Of a DNA stretch of 64,000 nt, positions 51,623 through 60,599 are shown one piece after another. Each line of letters starts with the position of its first letter. The stretch's first letter is position 1. This stretch comes from Brachybacterium aquaticum (lineage in GTDB: Bacteria; Actinomycetota; Actinomycetes; Actinomycetales; Dermabacteraceae). The stretch covers positions 2,542,001-2,606,000 of the forward strand of contig NZ_JACHLZ010000001.1 in NCBI RefSeq assembly GCF_014204755.1. Direction: 5' to 3'. A program made the translations under genes and the position numbers. The notes under the pieces are model-generated. The model did no database searches. It was not told the DNA's origin and worked only from the letters and a program-made list of their open reading frames with translations.

Positions 51623-52699
51623 TCACCCCAGAAGCGCTTCGAGGTCGGCTCCGCTGATCTGGTCCGGCGGGGCGGGTTCGTCGACCTGGAGGAGCTCGGG
51701 ATCGACCTCGAGCATCCAGGCGAGAGTCCCCTTACCGATGCGTCCGGCGGCGATCTCGTCGAGATGAGCCGCCCGGAGCCAGACCGGGAACGCGCGAGCC
51801 GTGGCCGCCGTCGTGCGTTCGGTGATCGGGTCTCCGGCACGCGTTGCCCGCCAGTGCTTCCGGAGGAGGGTCTGGGTCTTGAGCTCGAGAGCAGCACCCA
51901 CCCGCTCCGACGGCTCCAGGCGCAGCGTGTCCATCCGACTGCGCAGAGCCCGTGTGGAGACGCCCGCCTCCCACACGAGATCCGCGAGCTCGGGGAGGGA
52001 GATCGACCTCCAATCGATGGCGACCATCTCGCGCTCCGGCAGCAGCAGCTCCGCCGCGAAGGCGTTCGCCGCCGCCTCGTCCCGGCCGTCACCGCCGTTC
52101 TCCACGATCACGCCACGATGGCCGAGGGCGAGATGGCCCAGCTCGTGGGCGAGGCTCCAGTTCTGGTGGAACCAATTGCCCGTCGCCTGGATCGCGATGA
52201 CCGATCGCTCTCCCTCGAGGAAGGTGTAGGCGGTGCTCAGCTCACCGACCACGACGACGTCGACGTCCAGCCCCTCCAGACACTGGACGAAGTCGGGGAC
52301 GAAACCGTCACCGAGAAGCTCGCGCGCCGCGGCAGGAGTGGCGGGAAGCTCCCGATTGGGCGGGATCTCCCCGGCCTGCGCGTAGGCGAGTCGGATGTTC
52401 TCGAGCACGGGCTCGTCCCTGGCCGCTCCGTCCACGCTCCTCGCTCCGGTCGCGTGGTCGAAGGAGTGGCGCGCCGAGAGGGTGAATCGGAGCGGGTCCG
52501 GCTCGCCGGTGATCAGCTCGTGGATGTCCGCGTCGAGCACCCTCGCGATGTCCGCGAGCTCGACGGCGGCGAATCCGCGCTGCCCGTTCAGCGCACGGGA
52601 CAGAGCGTCAGGGGTCATGCCGACGGACGCCGCGAGCTGCTTCTGCTGTATCGCGGCGCTGCTCATCGCTGCACGGACTCGATCGCCGATGGTCGCCAT
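51623..52699 (-). CDS. XRE helix-turn-helix / ImmA-IrrE metallopeptidase
   Basis: 358 aa. XRE domain at residues 8-60 (QKQLAASVGMTPDALSRALN) and a COG2856/M78 peptidase with the zinc motif AHELGHLALGH and a downstream ERE-like EAAANAFAAELLLPE. Such proteins cleave or control repressors and are found in toxin-antitoxin and phage-related loci. I chose the ATG at 52699 because the XRE domain starts there; the region before it holds a palindromic operator. It is followed by a truncated PIN-like gene. Confidence 0.88.
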   Translation of the reverse strand: MATIGDRVRAAMSSAAIQQKQLAASVGMTPDALSRALNGQRGFAAVELADIARVLDADIHELITGEPDPLRFTLSARHSFDHATGARSVDGAARDEPVLENIRLAYAQAGEIPPNRELPATPAAARELLGDGFVPDFVQCLEGLDVDVVVVGELSTAYTFLEGERSVIAIQATGNWFHQNWSLAHELGHLALGHRGVIVENGGDGRDEAAANAFAAELLLPEREMVAIDWRSISLPELADLVWEAGVSTRALRSRMDTLRLEPSERVGAALELKTQTLLRKHWRATRAGDPITERTTAATARAFPVWLRAAHLDEIAAGRIGKGTLAWMLEVDPELLQVDEPAPPDQISGADLEALLG

Positions 52700-52717
52700 A
52701 CCGCGAGACTCGTCCCC

Positions 52718-52736
52718 GATTGGGATTTTCCCAATC
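52718..52736. promoter_or_regulatory. Perfect palindromic operator upstream of XRE-ImmA gene
   Basis: GATTGGGATTTTCCCAATC: 8-bp arms with a 3-bp centre, ending 19 bp before the XRE-ImmA ATG. Position and symmetry fit autorepression by the XRE domain. Confidence 0.65.
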
Positions 52737-52760
52737 ACCTCGTGGCCGGGCACACGTCGG

Positions 52761-53162
52761 TCACCCGGCCGACTCTCGCACGGTCAGCGTCGGCGCGAGC
52801 ACGCGCCTGCCGGGCTCCGCCGCCTCGCCGCCGACGATCCCGAGCAGCAGCTCGATCGCCTCGGCGCCGAGGCGCTCGAAGGGCTGGCGCACGGCGGTGA
52901 GCGGCGGGTCCAGCGCGAGTGCGACCTGCGGTCGTCGAAGCCGACCACGGCGACATCGCCGGGCACGGTGCGCCCGGCGCGGCGCAGGGAGCGCAGCACG
53001 GGGGCGGCGCCACCGTCGGACTCGACGAGCACCGTGTCGACCTCGACCCCGGCGGCGAGGAAGTGCTCCATGCCGAGCCGCACGCCGGCACGGGAGTCGG
53101 AGGCGAGGGTGGGGACGAGGACCTCTTCCGCCGCGTTGTCGATCGCGACGACGGCAGGCGCA
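52761..53162 (-). pseudogene. C-terminal fragment of a LacI-type regulator, frameshifted
   Basis: Reads PAVVAIDNAAEEVLVPTLAS, VRLGMEHFLAAGVEVDTVL and GDVAVVGFDD, then needs a one-base shift near 52937 to continue PQVALALDPPLTAVRQPFE, GAEAIELLLGI and VLAPTLTVRESAG before the TGA at 52761. This is the effector domain of a LacI/GalR regulator; the DNA-binding domain is absent and the fragment abuts a transporter fragment on the other strand. Confidence 0.75.
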
Positions 53163-53669
53163 GCGCTCGCGCGGAGGTTCGGGAAGAAGGAGCTCGGGGT
53201 CGCGGGGCTCGCCCTCTCCACCTGCGCGGGGCTGCTGCTGTTCGTGGTGCGCACGGACAGCCCGGTCGTGTTCACCATCGGATATGCGCTGATGATGCTG
53301 GGCTGCGCGGCGATGGACTCGCTGATCTGGGCGGTCGTCTCCGACGTGATCGACGTGCAGGAGCTGCGCACCGGCGAGCGCCCCGTCGCGACCGTGTACG
53401 CCGTGCACTCCTGGGCCCGCAAGATGGGCCAGGCCCTCGCCGGCGGGCTCTCCGGCTGGACGCTCGGCTGGACCGGCTACGAGGCGACCGCCGGACGCAG
53501 CGGCAGCGCGCAGTCCGAGGGGGTGCTGGACGCGCTGTACTCGATCACAACCCTGGGGCCGGCGGTGCTGCTGGGCCTCGCTGCCGTGGTGCTCGCGGTG
53601 TGGTTCCCGCTGAACCGGCGGCGGGTGATCGCGAATAGCGTGGCGCTCGCGGAGCGTCGGCCGGGGTGA
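53163..53669 (+). pseudogene. C-terminal half of a GPH-type sugar:cation symporter gene
   Basis: From ALARRFGKKELGVAGLALST the frame reads as the second half of a GPH/MelB-like MFS transporter with about four membrane segments (LLLFVVRTDSPVVFTIGYAL; SLIWAVVSDVIDVQELRTG; WARKMGQALAGGLSGWTLG; AVLLGLAAVVLAVWFPLN) and a natural stop. The six N-terminal helices are missing, so it cannot be a working pump. Confidence 0.75.
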
Positions 53670-53736
53670 GAGGTCTGCCGACGGGGCCCGCCGACGGGGC
53701 TGCGCGACGGGGCGGTGCGACCGAGCGGAAGGTCCG

Positions 53737-53766
53737 TTGATTACCACCGAGTTCGCGTTGTAGCGT
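53737..53766 (+). promoter_or_regulatory. Predicted promoter of FAD oxidoreductase gene
   Basis: TTGATT (53737-53742), 18-nt spacer, TAGCGT (53761-53766), about 44 nt before the ATG. Confidence 0.5.
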
Positions 53767-53809
53767 CGACGGCAGGTGCGACCGGCGGGGAGAGTCGGGA
53801 GGTCAGGCG

Positions 53810-55219
53810 ATGGTGTACGACAGGGTGCCGGAGGCGACGGAGGCTTTGGACCGTCTGCGCAGCGAGGTCGGCGGCGAGTACATCGCGCCGGGCGATCCGG
53901 ACTACGACGAGGCCCGTGCGGTGTGGAACGGGATGATCGACCGCTACCCCCTCGCGATCGTCCGCGCAGCCTCGACCGACGACGTCGCCCCCGTGCTGCG
54001 GGCCGTGCGCGAGACCGGCCTGCCGCTCGCGGTGCGCGGCGGCGGACACAGCGTCTCCGGGCACTCCACGGTCGACGACGGGATCGTCCTCGACCTCGGC
54101 GGACTGCGCGAGGTCACCGTCGATCCGGAGACGCGCCTGGTCACGGCCGCGCCTGGGGCCCGCGCCGCGGACGTCGACGCGGCGACCGCCCCGCACGGCC
54201 TCGCCGTGCCGCTCGGCACCGTCTCCGAGCCCGGGATCGCCGGGATGGCGCTCGGCGGCGGGGTGGGCTGGCTGGTGCGGAAGGCAGGTCTCACCCTCGA
54301 TGCGCTCGAGCGTGCGGAGGTCATGACGGCCAACGGCACCGCCGTGACCGCGAGCGCTGAGGAGCACCGCGACCTGTTCTGGGGTCTGCGCGGCGGGGGC
54401 GGGAACTTCGGCGTGGTCACCTCGTTCACGCTGCGGGCCGTGGCGATGCCCGAGACGGTGTTCGGCTCGAGCCTGTTCTACCGTCGCCCGTCCTGGCGCC
54501 GGGCGCTGGTCGCCTTCGAGCGCTGGAGCCGCGACCTGCCCGACGATCTCGGCACGATCCTCCAGATCACCACTCCCCCGCAGGTCGTCGACGACGGCGC
54601 GGATCCGTGGCTGATCATCCACAGCGTCTGGCTCGGCGAGGACCACGAGCTCGGGGAGCAGCACCTCGAGCGGCTCGCCCACGCCGCCCCGCCGGACGAC
54701 GCCGTCTCCGGCCCGGTCTCGTGGCCGGCCTGGCAGGGCGCGCGCGACGACCTGCTGCCGACGGGGTCGCGGGGCGTGTGGCGCAACGTCTCCTTCTCGC
54801 ACCTGGACGAGGACGCGCTGGACCTGCTCTTCGACGTCGCCGATGCCCTGCCCAGCACGAGCACCGAGCTGGAGATCCGCCACCTCGGCGGCGCGTTCGC
54901 CCGGGTGGCGGAGGATGCGACCGCGTTCCCTCACCGCGCGGCGCGGTTCATGCTGTCCTTGCACGCGATGTGGGACGACCCGGCCGAGGACGCGGAGCGG
55001 ACCGGGCTCGTGGAGCGGGCCCGCGCCGCGATCCAGCGCCTCGAGCAAGGCGAGCGCGCGGGCGAGTACGTGAACATGCGGGCGCTCGAGCACACCCGCC
55101 CCGTCGCCGAGCTCAGCCGCGACGCGTACGGGGAGGAGACCTACCGGCGCCTCCAGCACGTCAAGCAGGTCTACGACCCGGGGAACATGTTCCGGCAGAA
55201 CTACAACATCGCGCCGTAG
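53810..55219 (+). CDS. FAD-binding oxidoreductase (BBE/PCMH family)
   Basis: 469 aa. PCMH-type FAD domain with VRGGGHSVSGHS (covalent His candidate, about residue 82), GTVSEPGIAGMALGGGVGWL and GGGGNFGVVTSF; the C-terminal berberine-bridge motif is YDPGNMFRQNYNI. No signal peptide. The family includes 6-hydroxynicotine oxidase and aclacinomycin oxidase; the substrate is unknown. GGGAGG precedes the ATG by 8 nt. Confidence 0.9.
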   Translation: MVYDRVPEATEALDRLRSEVGGEYIAPGDPDYDEARAVWNGMIDRYPLAIVRAASTDDVAPVLRAVRETGLPLAVRGGGHSVSGHSTVDDGIVLDLGGLREVTVDPETRLVTAAPGARAADVDAATAPHGLAVPLGTVSEPGIAGMALGGGVGWLVRKAGLTLDALERAEVMTANGTAVTASAEEHRDLFWGLRGGGGNFGVVTSFTLRAVAMPETVFGSSLFYRRPSWRRALVAFERWSRDLPDDLGTILQITTPPQVVDDGADPWLIIHSVWLGEDHELGEQHLERLAHAAPPDDAVSGPVSWPAWQGARDDLLPTGSRGVWRNVSFSHLDEDALDLLFDVADALPSTSTELEIRHLGGAFARVAEDATAFPHRAARFMLSLHAMWDDPAEDAERTGLVERARAAIQRLEQGERAGEYVNMRALEHTRPVAELSRDAYGEETYRRLQHVKQVYDPGNMFRQNYNIAP

Positions 55220-55249
55220 GGGTTCGGCCCCGTCGGCGCGACGAGCCGG

Positions 55250-55900
55250 TCAGATCTCGATCTCGCGGCCGTCCTCGGTGCGCAGCGTGAGCGCGAAGCG
55301 AGAGCCGGGGCCCTCGACGATCTCGGCGAGGCCGTCGCCGAGGTCGAGCGCGGCGGTCGCCTCGCGCAGCGGCTCGGGCTTGACCTCGATGCGCTGGAAG
55401 GAGACCAGCTCCAGGGAGGGCAGCTCGCCGAGGCCCGGCTGCTCGGTGGTGCCCCAGTCGATGAGGAAGGGCAGGCCGTAGTTCACCGGCGGCGGCGCCT
55501 GGGTGAGGCGCCAGGTCAGCTCGGTGCCGTCCGGGGTGCGTCGGGAGAGGTCCTGGATCTCGCCGAGCTCGACACCGTGCGTACGGGCGCGCTCGACGAC
55601 CTGGTCGATGCCCTCGGGGTGGGCAGCGTAGGTGATGAGGGTCGGCTTCTTCAGCCGGTGGATGTTGAACAGCTTCGGCTTCTCCTCGCCCTCCCGCTCG
55701 GGGTCGGGGCCGACGAGCTCGAGGTAGTGCGGGCGCGGCTCGCCATCGACGGTGAGGGCGACCAGGGCATTCGCGGTGCCGACGGGGTGGGTGCCGCCCG
55801 GCGCGGGGGCGACGCCGGTGAGGTCCTCGAACCAGGTCACCAGCTCGGACAGGTCGGGGCCGGCGATGACGATGTGGTCCAGGAGGTGAGGGGTGGTCAT
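55250..55900 (-). CDS. VOC family glyoxalase-like protein
   Basis: 216 aa. The glyoxalase_3-like domain starts LLDHIVIAGPDLSELVTWFE and continues PHYLELVGPDPE and TYAAHPEGIDQVVERAR. It is the last gene of the leftward operon; its ATG overlaps the AhpD-like stop (ATGA). GGAGGACG is upstream. Role in the pathway unknown. Confidence 0.85.
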   Translation of the reverse strand: MTTPHLLDHIVIAGPDLSELVTWFEDLTGVAPAPGGTHPVGTANALVALTVDGEPRPHYLELVGPDPEREGEEKPKLFNIHRLKKPTLITYAAHPEGIDQVVERARTHGVELGEIQDLSRRTPDGTELTWRLTQAPPPVNYGLPFLIDWGTTEQPGLGELPSLELVSFQRIEVKPEPLREATAALDLGDGLAEIVEGPGSRFALTLRTEDGREIEI

Positions 55901-56490
55901 GGGTGCGGCGTCCTCCGGGTGGGGATCTCGGGCTCTCCGAGGGAGAGCATCAGGCGATTCGCCCAGTGGAAGAAGGCGGCGCCGTTGATGACGTCGACGA
56001 TATCGGCATCCTCGAGGCCCGCCGCACGCAGACGCGCGATCTCGTCCGGCCCGAAGTCGAGCGGCAGATGGGTCAGGGCGTCGGCGGCATGTGCGATCGC
56101 GTTCCACGACTCGGAGCCGAGATCGGCGCCGACGCCCTCATCGAGCAGGCGCTGGACGTCGTCGTATCGTCCGGACTCGCGGGTCGCCGCGGCCGAGTGG
56201 ACCGAGGCGCAGTAGATGCAGCCGTTGGTGCGGGAGGTGGCAGTGGCGGCGAGCTCGCGCTCGGCCCGGCCCGCACCGCCCTCGGTGTTGAAGAAGATGT
56301 CCTGGTCGGTGAGGGTGCGAGCGCGCAGTGCCTGCGGGTCCCTCGCGAGCAGGCGGAAGTAGGGCATGGCCCGGCGGCCGTCGTCCAGCAGAGCCTCGTG
56401 CTGTTCCGGGGTGAGGTCCTCGCGGGGGACCGGCTCCAGCCACGGCGTCCAGCCGAGGCTGTCCTGGGTGAAGGTCTCGGGGCGGCTCAT
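55897..56490 (-). CDS. Alkylhydroperoxidase domain protein (Avi_7169-type)
   Basis: 197 aa. AhpD core with the redox pair CIYCASVH and a following YDDVQRLLDEGVGADL helix. Together with the adjacent CMD protein, luciferase-like enzyme and peptide-type ABC transporter it matches the neighbourhood defined by the Avi_7169/Avi_7170/KPN_01858 family models. The protein probably removes peroxide or acts as a thiol-disulfide partner to the flavin enzyme. Start and stop overlap both neighbours by 4 bp. Confidence 0.85.
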   Translation of the reverse strand: MSRPETFTQDSLGWTPWLEPVPREDLTPEQHEALLDDGRRAMPYFRLLARDPQALRARTLTDQDIFFNTEGGAGRAERELAATATSRTNGCIYCASVHSAAATRESGRYDDVQRLLDEGVGADLGSESWNAIAHAADALTHLPLDFGPDEIARLRAAGLEDADIVDVINGAAFFHWANRLMLSLGEPEIPTRRTPHP

Positions 56491-57014
56491 CGGGTCTCTC
56501 CGGGCTCGCGCAGGGCAGGGGCTGGGTTCTCGGCCAGGACACGCAGGCCGTGGGCGACGCGCAGCTGGAAGGTGAGGAAGGAGATCAGCTGGGAGAGGGT
56601 GACGATGCCGTCGGCGTCCCAGCCTGCCGCCTCGAGCGCCCGCAGATGGTCGGGGGCGGCGTCGCGAGGTCGCTGCACGAGCATGTCGGCGTGGGCGAGG
56701 CCCGCGTCGAGGTGCGGCTCGCCCGTCCGCTCCCCGGCACCGATGCGCTTCGCGAGCACAGGATCCTCGTCGCGGAGGTTCTCGAGGTACAGCTCCGCAG
56801 CGGGGCCGGGGCCGTGCAGGCGCGCCACGTGGGCGGCGATCGCATAGCGCTCGCGCACCGGCACGGTGCCAGGATCTTCCGGTTCCAGCAGCACCTCGTA
56901 GCTGCGCTGTGCCTGGTCGCGGGCCTGCGGGCGCAGGGAGCGCAGGCGGGCGATCTCGCCGCCGCTCCCCTCCCCTGCGAGGTGGTCGATGACATCGACC
57001 CGGGGCGCGGTCAT
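56487..57014 (-). CDS. CMD domain protein (Avi_7170-type)
   Basis: 175 aa of the carboxymuconolactone decarboxylase/AhpD fold. It lacks the C-x2-C pair of its neighbour: the equivalent helix reads VRERYAIAAHVARLHGPGP. A non-catalytic partner of the AhpD-like protein is plausible. The ATG overlaps the stop of the luciferase-like gene. Confidence 0.8.
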   Translation of the reverse strand: MTAPRVDVIDHLAGEGSGGEIARLRSLRPQARDQAQRSYEVLLEPEDPGTVPVRERYAIAAHVARLHGPGPAAELYLENLRDEDPVLAKRIGAGERTGEPHLDAGLAHADMLVQRPRDAAPDHLRALEAAGWDADGIVTLSQLISFLTFQLRVAHGLRVLAENPAPALREPGETR

Positions 57015-58039
57015 GCGCGGACTCCTTCGGTGAGGGCGGTGGTGGTGTCGAGGCCGACGAGCGGGGCGACCTCGGTGGCCAGCAGCTCGAGGCTGCGCAA
57101 GGTGCGCTCGTGGCCGGCGTCGATCGAGTGGACCTGGAAGGACACGTCGGTGGCGCGGGGAAGAGCGGCGTCCGCGGCGAGGGACTCGGCGACCTCCTCG
57201 ACGGTGCCGACGTGGGTGTCGGTCGCGATGATCAGCTGCTCGAGGCTCGCACCGGCGGCGTCGAACCCCGGCTGGAGCGAGGCGAGGGCGCGCAGACCGG
57301 GCTCGGCCAGCTCGAGGGCACGGGGACGGTCCTCGGGGTCGACGACGAGGGCGGTGCGCGAGGCGAGGATGCGGGGCGCCGTCCCGGTGGGCAGCGACGT
57401 CTCGTACGCCTCGATGATCGGCAGCTGCAGGGCGTGCAGGGGCAGGTCGAGCTCCTCGGCGGGGCGGGGTTGGGTGCGCGAGAGCAGCAGCCCGTCCCCG
57501 TCGGCCCCGGCCCGGCGGCCTCCGTCGGCCGAGAAGGTGGCCTGCCAGACGCGCGCGCCGAGATCCCCGGCGGCGGGGTAGATGCGCGACTCGGTGCCGC
57601 GCACCCCGCGCCCGGCGAGCGCGTCGCGCAGCACCTCCAGGTTCGCGGCGAACAATTCGCGACGGTCGGCGGAGTCGAGGCCGAAGGCGGGGAAGGAGGA
57701 GGGGGTGCCGCCCGCGGCGATGCCGAGCTGGAGGCGCCCGCCGGACAGCGCGTCCAGCACGGAGGCGTCCTCGGCGACGCGCAGCGGGTCCTCGAGCGGC
57801 AGGGTCACCACGGCGGTGCCGAGGTCGATCCGGGAGGTGCGCTCCGCCGCGGCGGCCAGCAGCACGAACGGGGACGGCAGGCCGCCCTCCTGCTCGCCGA
57901 AATGGTGCTGGGCGACCCAGGCGGAGGCGAAGCCGAGCTGCTCGGCATGGCCGATCTGCTCGAGCGCGAAGCGGTAGCGGTCCGCGGCAGATGCCTGCTC
58001 GAGCAGGCGGGTGAACAGTCCGAGACGGGGCCTGGTCAT
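57011..58039 (-). CDS. Luciferase-like FMN-dependent monooxygenase (KPN_01858-type)
   Basis: 342 aa TIM-barrel flavin enzyme. LLM features: FASAWVAQHHFGEQEGGLPS, LGTAVVTLPLEDPLRVAED, LDALSGGRLQLGIAAGG. It lies between an ABC transporter and two AhpD-fold proteins, so imported substrate is likely oxidised by reduced FMN. No flavin reductase is encoded nearby. Start and stop overlap neighbours by 4 bp. Confidence 0.88.
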   Translation of the reverse strand: MTRPRLGLFTRLLEQASAADRYRFALEQIGHAEQLGFASAWVAQHHFGEQEGGLPSPFVLLAAAAERTSRIDLGTAVVTLPLEDPLRVAEDASVLDALSGGRLQLGIAAGGTPSSFPAFGLDSADRRELFAANLEVLRDALAGRGVRGTESRIYPAAGDLGARVWQATFSADGGRRAGADGDGLLLSRTQPRPAEELDLPLHALQLPIIEAYETSLPTGTAPRILASRTALVVDPEDRPRALELAEPGLRALASLQPGFDAAGASLEQLIIATDTHVGTVEEVAESLAADAALPRATDVSFQVHSIDAGHERTLRSLELLATEVAPLVGLDTTTALTEGVRA

Positions 58040-59739
58040 GGGGAGGTGAGCTCCTGGGTATCGGCGGGGTGCGGGGTGTCGGTGAGCCGGATGTCCCCGG
58101 CCCCCGGGATGGCGGCGAGCAGCTGCCGGGTGTACTCGTGATGGCGGTCGCCGAGGACCTGGGCGACCTCACCCTGCTCGACCTGCACGCCGCGCCGCAG
58201 CACCGAGACGGTGTCGGCGACCTGCCGCACCACCGCGAGGTCGTGGGAGATGAACACGTAGGTCAGGCCGAGTTCGTCCTGGAGCCGCGCCAGCAGGCGC
58301 AGGATCTGCGCCTGCACGGTGACGTCGAGTGCGGAGACCGCCTCGTCGAGCACGACCACGTCGGGCTGGAGGATCAGGGCCCGGGCTATCGCGACCCGCT
58401 GGCGCTGGCCGCCTGAGAGCTCGCGGGGTCGGCGCGTGGCGACCTCGGCGGGCAGGGCCACCAGATCGAGGTGATGCATCGCGGCGCTGCGCCGCTCGGC
58501 CCGGTCGCCGCGGCCGGTGTTGCGCAGCGGCTCCTCGAGGATCGCGGAGACCGTCTGGCGCGGGTCGAGGGACCCGAAGGGGTTCTGGTGGACCAGCTGG
58601 ACGGTGGAGCGGAACTCGCGCAGTGCGCGGCCTCCGCGCAGAGCGGTGACCTCGGTGTCGGCGACCCGGATGGCGCCGGCGGTGGGGGTGCGGAAGCCCG
58701 CGATCGCGCGACCGGTGGTGGTCTTCCCGGAGCCGGACTCCCCCACCAGGGCGTGGGTCGTGCCGCGTGGGATGTCGAAGGAGAGGTCCTCGATGGCAAC
58801 GAAGGGTGCCGCGCCGCTGCGTCCGCCGAATTCCTGGCGCAGGGAGCGCACGGAGACCAGCGGCTCCTGGGCTTCGACGGGGAGGTGAGGTCGGCGGTCG
58901 ACGACACGGCGCAGCGAGGGGGCGTCGGAGAGCAGGGTGCGGGTGTATGCGGCGGTCGGGGCGACGAGCACCTCGGCCGTCGGGCCCGACTCCTCCACCC
59001 GGCCGTCGCGCATGACCACCAGGGTGTCGGCTCGTTCGGCGGCGACGGCGAGGTCATGGGTGATGAGCAGGACCCCGGCGCCGGTCGCCTCGCGCAGCTC
59101 GTCGATGAGGTCCAGCACGGTGGCCTGGACGGTGACGTCCAGGGCGCTGGTGGGCTCGTCGGCGATCAGCAGCTCGGGCTCGAGGGCGAGCGCCGCGGCG
59201 ATCAGCACGCGCTGGCGCATGCCGCCGGAGAGCTCGTGGGGGTACTGGCCCGCGCGGGTAGCGGGATCGTCCAGGCCCACCAGACCCAGCAGCTCCACGA
59301 CCCGGGCGCGGATCGCGTCTCGGTCCCGCCAGCCGTGGATCCGCAGCGGCTCGGCGACGGCATCGCCGACGGTTCGCACGGGATCGAGCGAGCTGGTGGG
59401 GTCCTGAGGGATCAGCCCGATGCGGGTGCCGCGCAGGGCGCGCCACTCCCGCTCGCGCAGCCCCACCAGCTCCTGGGCCGTGCCGTCGTCCCCCGTGAGG
59501 GTGATGGAGCCGCCGGTGACGGTGCCATTGTCGGCGAGCAGTCCGATGACGGCCTGGGCCGCGGACGACTTTCCGGAGCCGGACTCCCCGACCAGGGCGG
59601 TGACCCCGCCGCGGGTGAGGGTGAGGTCGATGCCGCGCACCGCCTCGACGGGGCCGCGCCGGGTCCGATACGTGACCGAGAGGTCGCGCACGGCGAGCAG
59701 TGGTGCCGGGGCGGGACGGGGATCGTGCGGGCCGGTCAT
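58036..59739 (-). CDS. Fused dual ABC ATPase of peptide/nickel-type importer
   Basis: 567 aa, equal to DppD plus DppF joined. First NBD: GESGSGKSS, LSGGMRQR, LLIADEPTSALDV; second: GESGSGKTT, LSGGQRQR, VVVLDEAVSALDV (Glu then Ala in place of Pro). It energises the two permeases upstream. Overlaps both neighbours by 4 bp. Confidence 0.92.
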   Translation of the reverse strand: MTGPHDPRPAPAPLLAVRDLSVTYRTRRGPVEAVRGIDLTLTRGGVTALVGESGSGKSSAAQAVIGLLADNGTVTGGSITLTGDDGTAQELVGLREREWRALRGTRIGLIPQDPTSSLDPVRTVGDAVAEPLRIHGWRDRDAIRARVVELLGLVGLDDPATRAGQYPHELSGGMRQRVLIAAALALEPELLIADEPTSALDVTVQATVLDLIDELREATGAGVLLITHDLAVAAERADTLVVMRDGRVEESGPTAEVLVAPTAAYTRTLLSDAPSLRRVVDRRPHLPVEAQEPLVSVRSLRQEFGGRSGAAPFVAIEDLSFDIPRGTTHALVGESGSGKTTTGRAIAGFRTPTAGAIRVADTEVTALRGGRALREFRSTVQLVHQNPFGSLDPRQTVSAILEEPLRNTGRGDRAERRSAAMHHLDLVALPAEVATRRPRELSGGQRQRVAIARALILQPDVVVLDEAVSALDVTVQAQILRLLARLQDELGLTYVFISHDLAVVRQVADTVSVLRRGVQVEQGEVAQVLGDRHHEYTRQLLAAIPGAGDIRLTDTPHPADTQELTSP

Positions 59740-60599
59740 GGGCGCTCCGCCTTTCCGAGGGCGTCGCTGAGACGGTTGGTGGACAGCACGACCGCGGCGA
59801 CGACGAGGCCGGGCAGCAACGTCAGCCACCAGGCGGTGGCGACATAGTCGCGGCCCTCGGCGATGAGCAGCCCCCATTCCGGAGTGGGCGGCGGCGCACC
59901 GTAGCCGAGGAAGCCGAGGGTGGAGATCTGCAGGATCGCGGAGCCGAGCTGGAGCGCGGCCAGGGCGATCACCGGTGCGGCGGAGTTGGGCAGGATATGG
60001 CGCCACAGGATCGCGGGCAGGGTGCCGCCGGAGCCGAACGCCGCTTCGACGTACTCGCTGCGGCGCACCTCGAGCACGCGGGAGCGGGTGAGCCGGGCGA
60101 AGGTCGCGATCGAGGTGACCCCCACCGCGATCGCAGCGTTGGTGGTGCCGAAGCCGAGCAGGATCACGACCGACAGCGAGAGCAGCAGGCCGGGGATGGC
60201 CAGCAGCACGTCGACCACGCGCATGAGGGCCTCCTCGATGAGGCCGCCGACGGTGCCGGCGACGACGCCGATCGTGGTGCCGACCACGAGCCCGACGGCG
60301 ACGGCGACCAGCGCCGCGGTGATCGAGTGGGACGCGCCGTGGACCACGCGGGAGAAGACGTCCCGGCCGGTCGCGTCGGTGCCGAACCAGTGCTGCGCGC
60401 TGGGTGCCTGGAGGGCAGGGCCGACGGAGGAGGTCGGGTCGTGGGCGGTGAACGCTGCCGGGATCAGCGCCCAGGCGAGTGCAAGGGCGAGCACCATCAT
60501 CGCGAGCAGCACCGTGGGGCGCAGGGCGGGTGAGCGCCGTCGGGTGCGAGCGGTGTCCGGTCCGCCGACGGGCCGGGTGGTGAGGCTCTGCAGGCTCAT
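59736..60599 (-). CDS. ABC transporter permease (DppC-like)
   Basis: 287 aa. N-terminal helix then the OppC_N/DppC pattern HWFGTDATGRDVFSRVVHG, five further helices, and the coupling EAA loop YVEAAFGSGGTLPAILWRHI. Second permease of the importer; overlaps neighbours by 4 bp. Confidence 0.92.
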   Translation of the reverse strand: MSLQSLTTRPVGGPDTARTRRRSPALRPTVLLAMMVLALALAWALIPAAFTAHDPTSSVGPALQAPSAQHWFGTDATGRDVFSRVVHGASHSITAALVAVAVGLVVGTTIGVVAGTVGGLIEEALMRVVDVLLAIPGLLLSLSVVILLGFGTTNAAIAVGVTSIATFARLTRSRVLEVRRSEYVEAAFGSGGTLPAILWRHILPNSAAPVIALAALQLGSAILQISTLGFLGYGAPPPTPEWGLLIAEGRDYVATAWWLTLLPGLVVAAVVLSTNRLSDALGKAERP

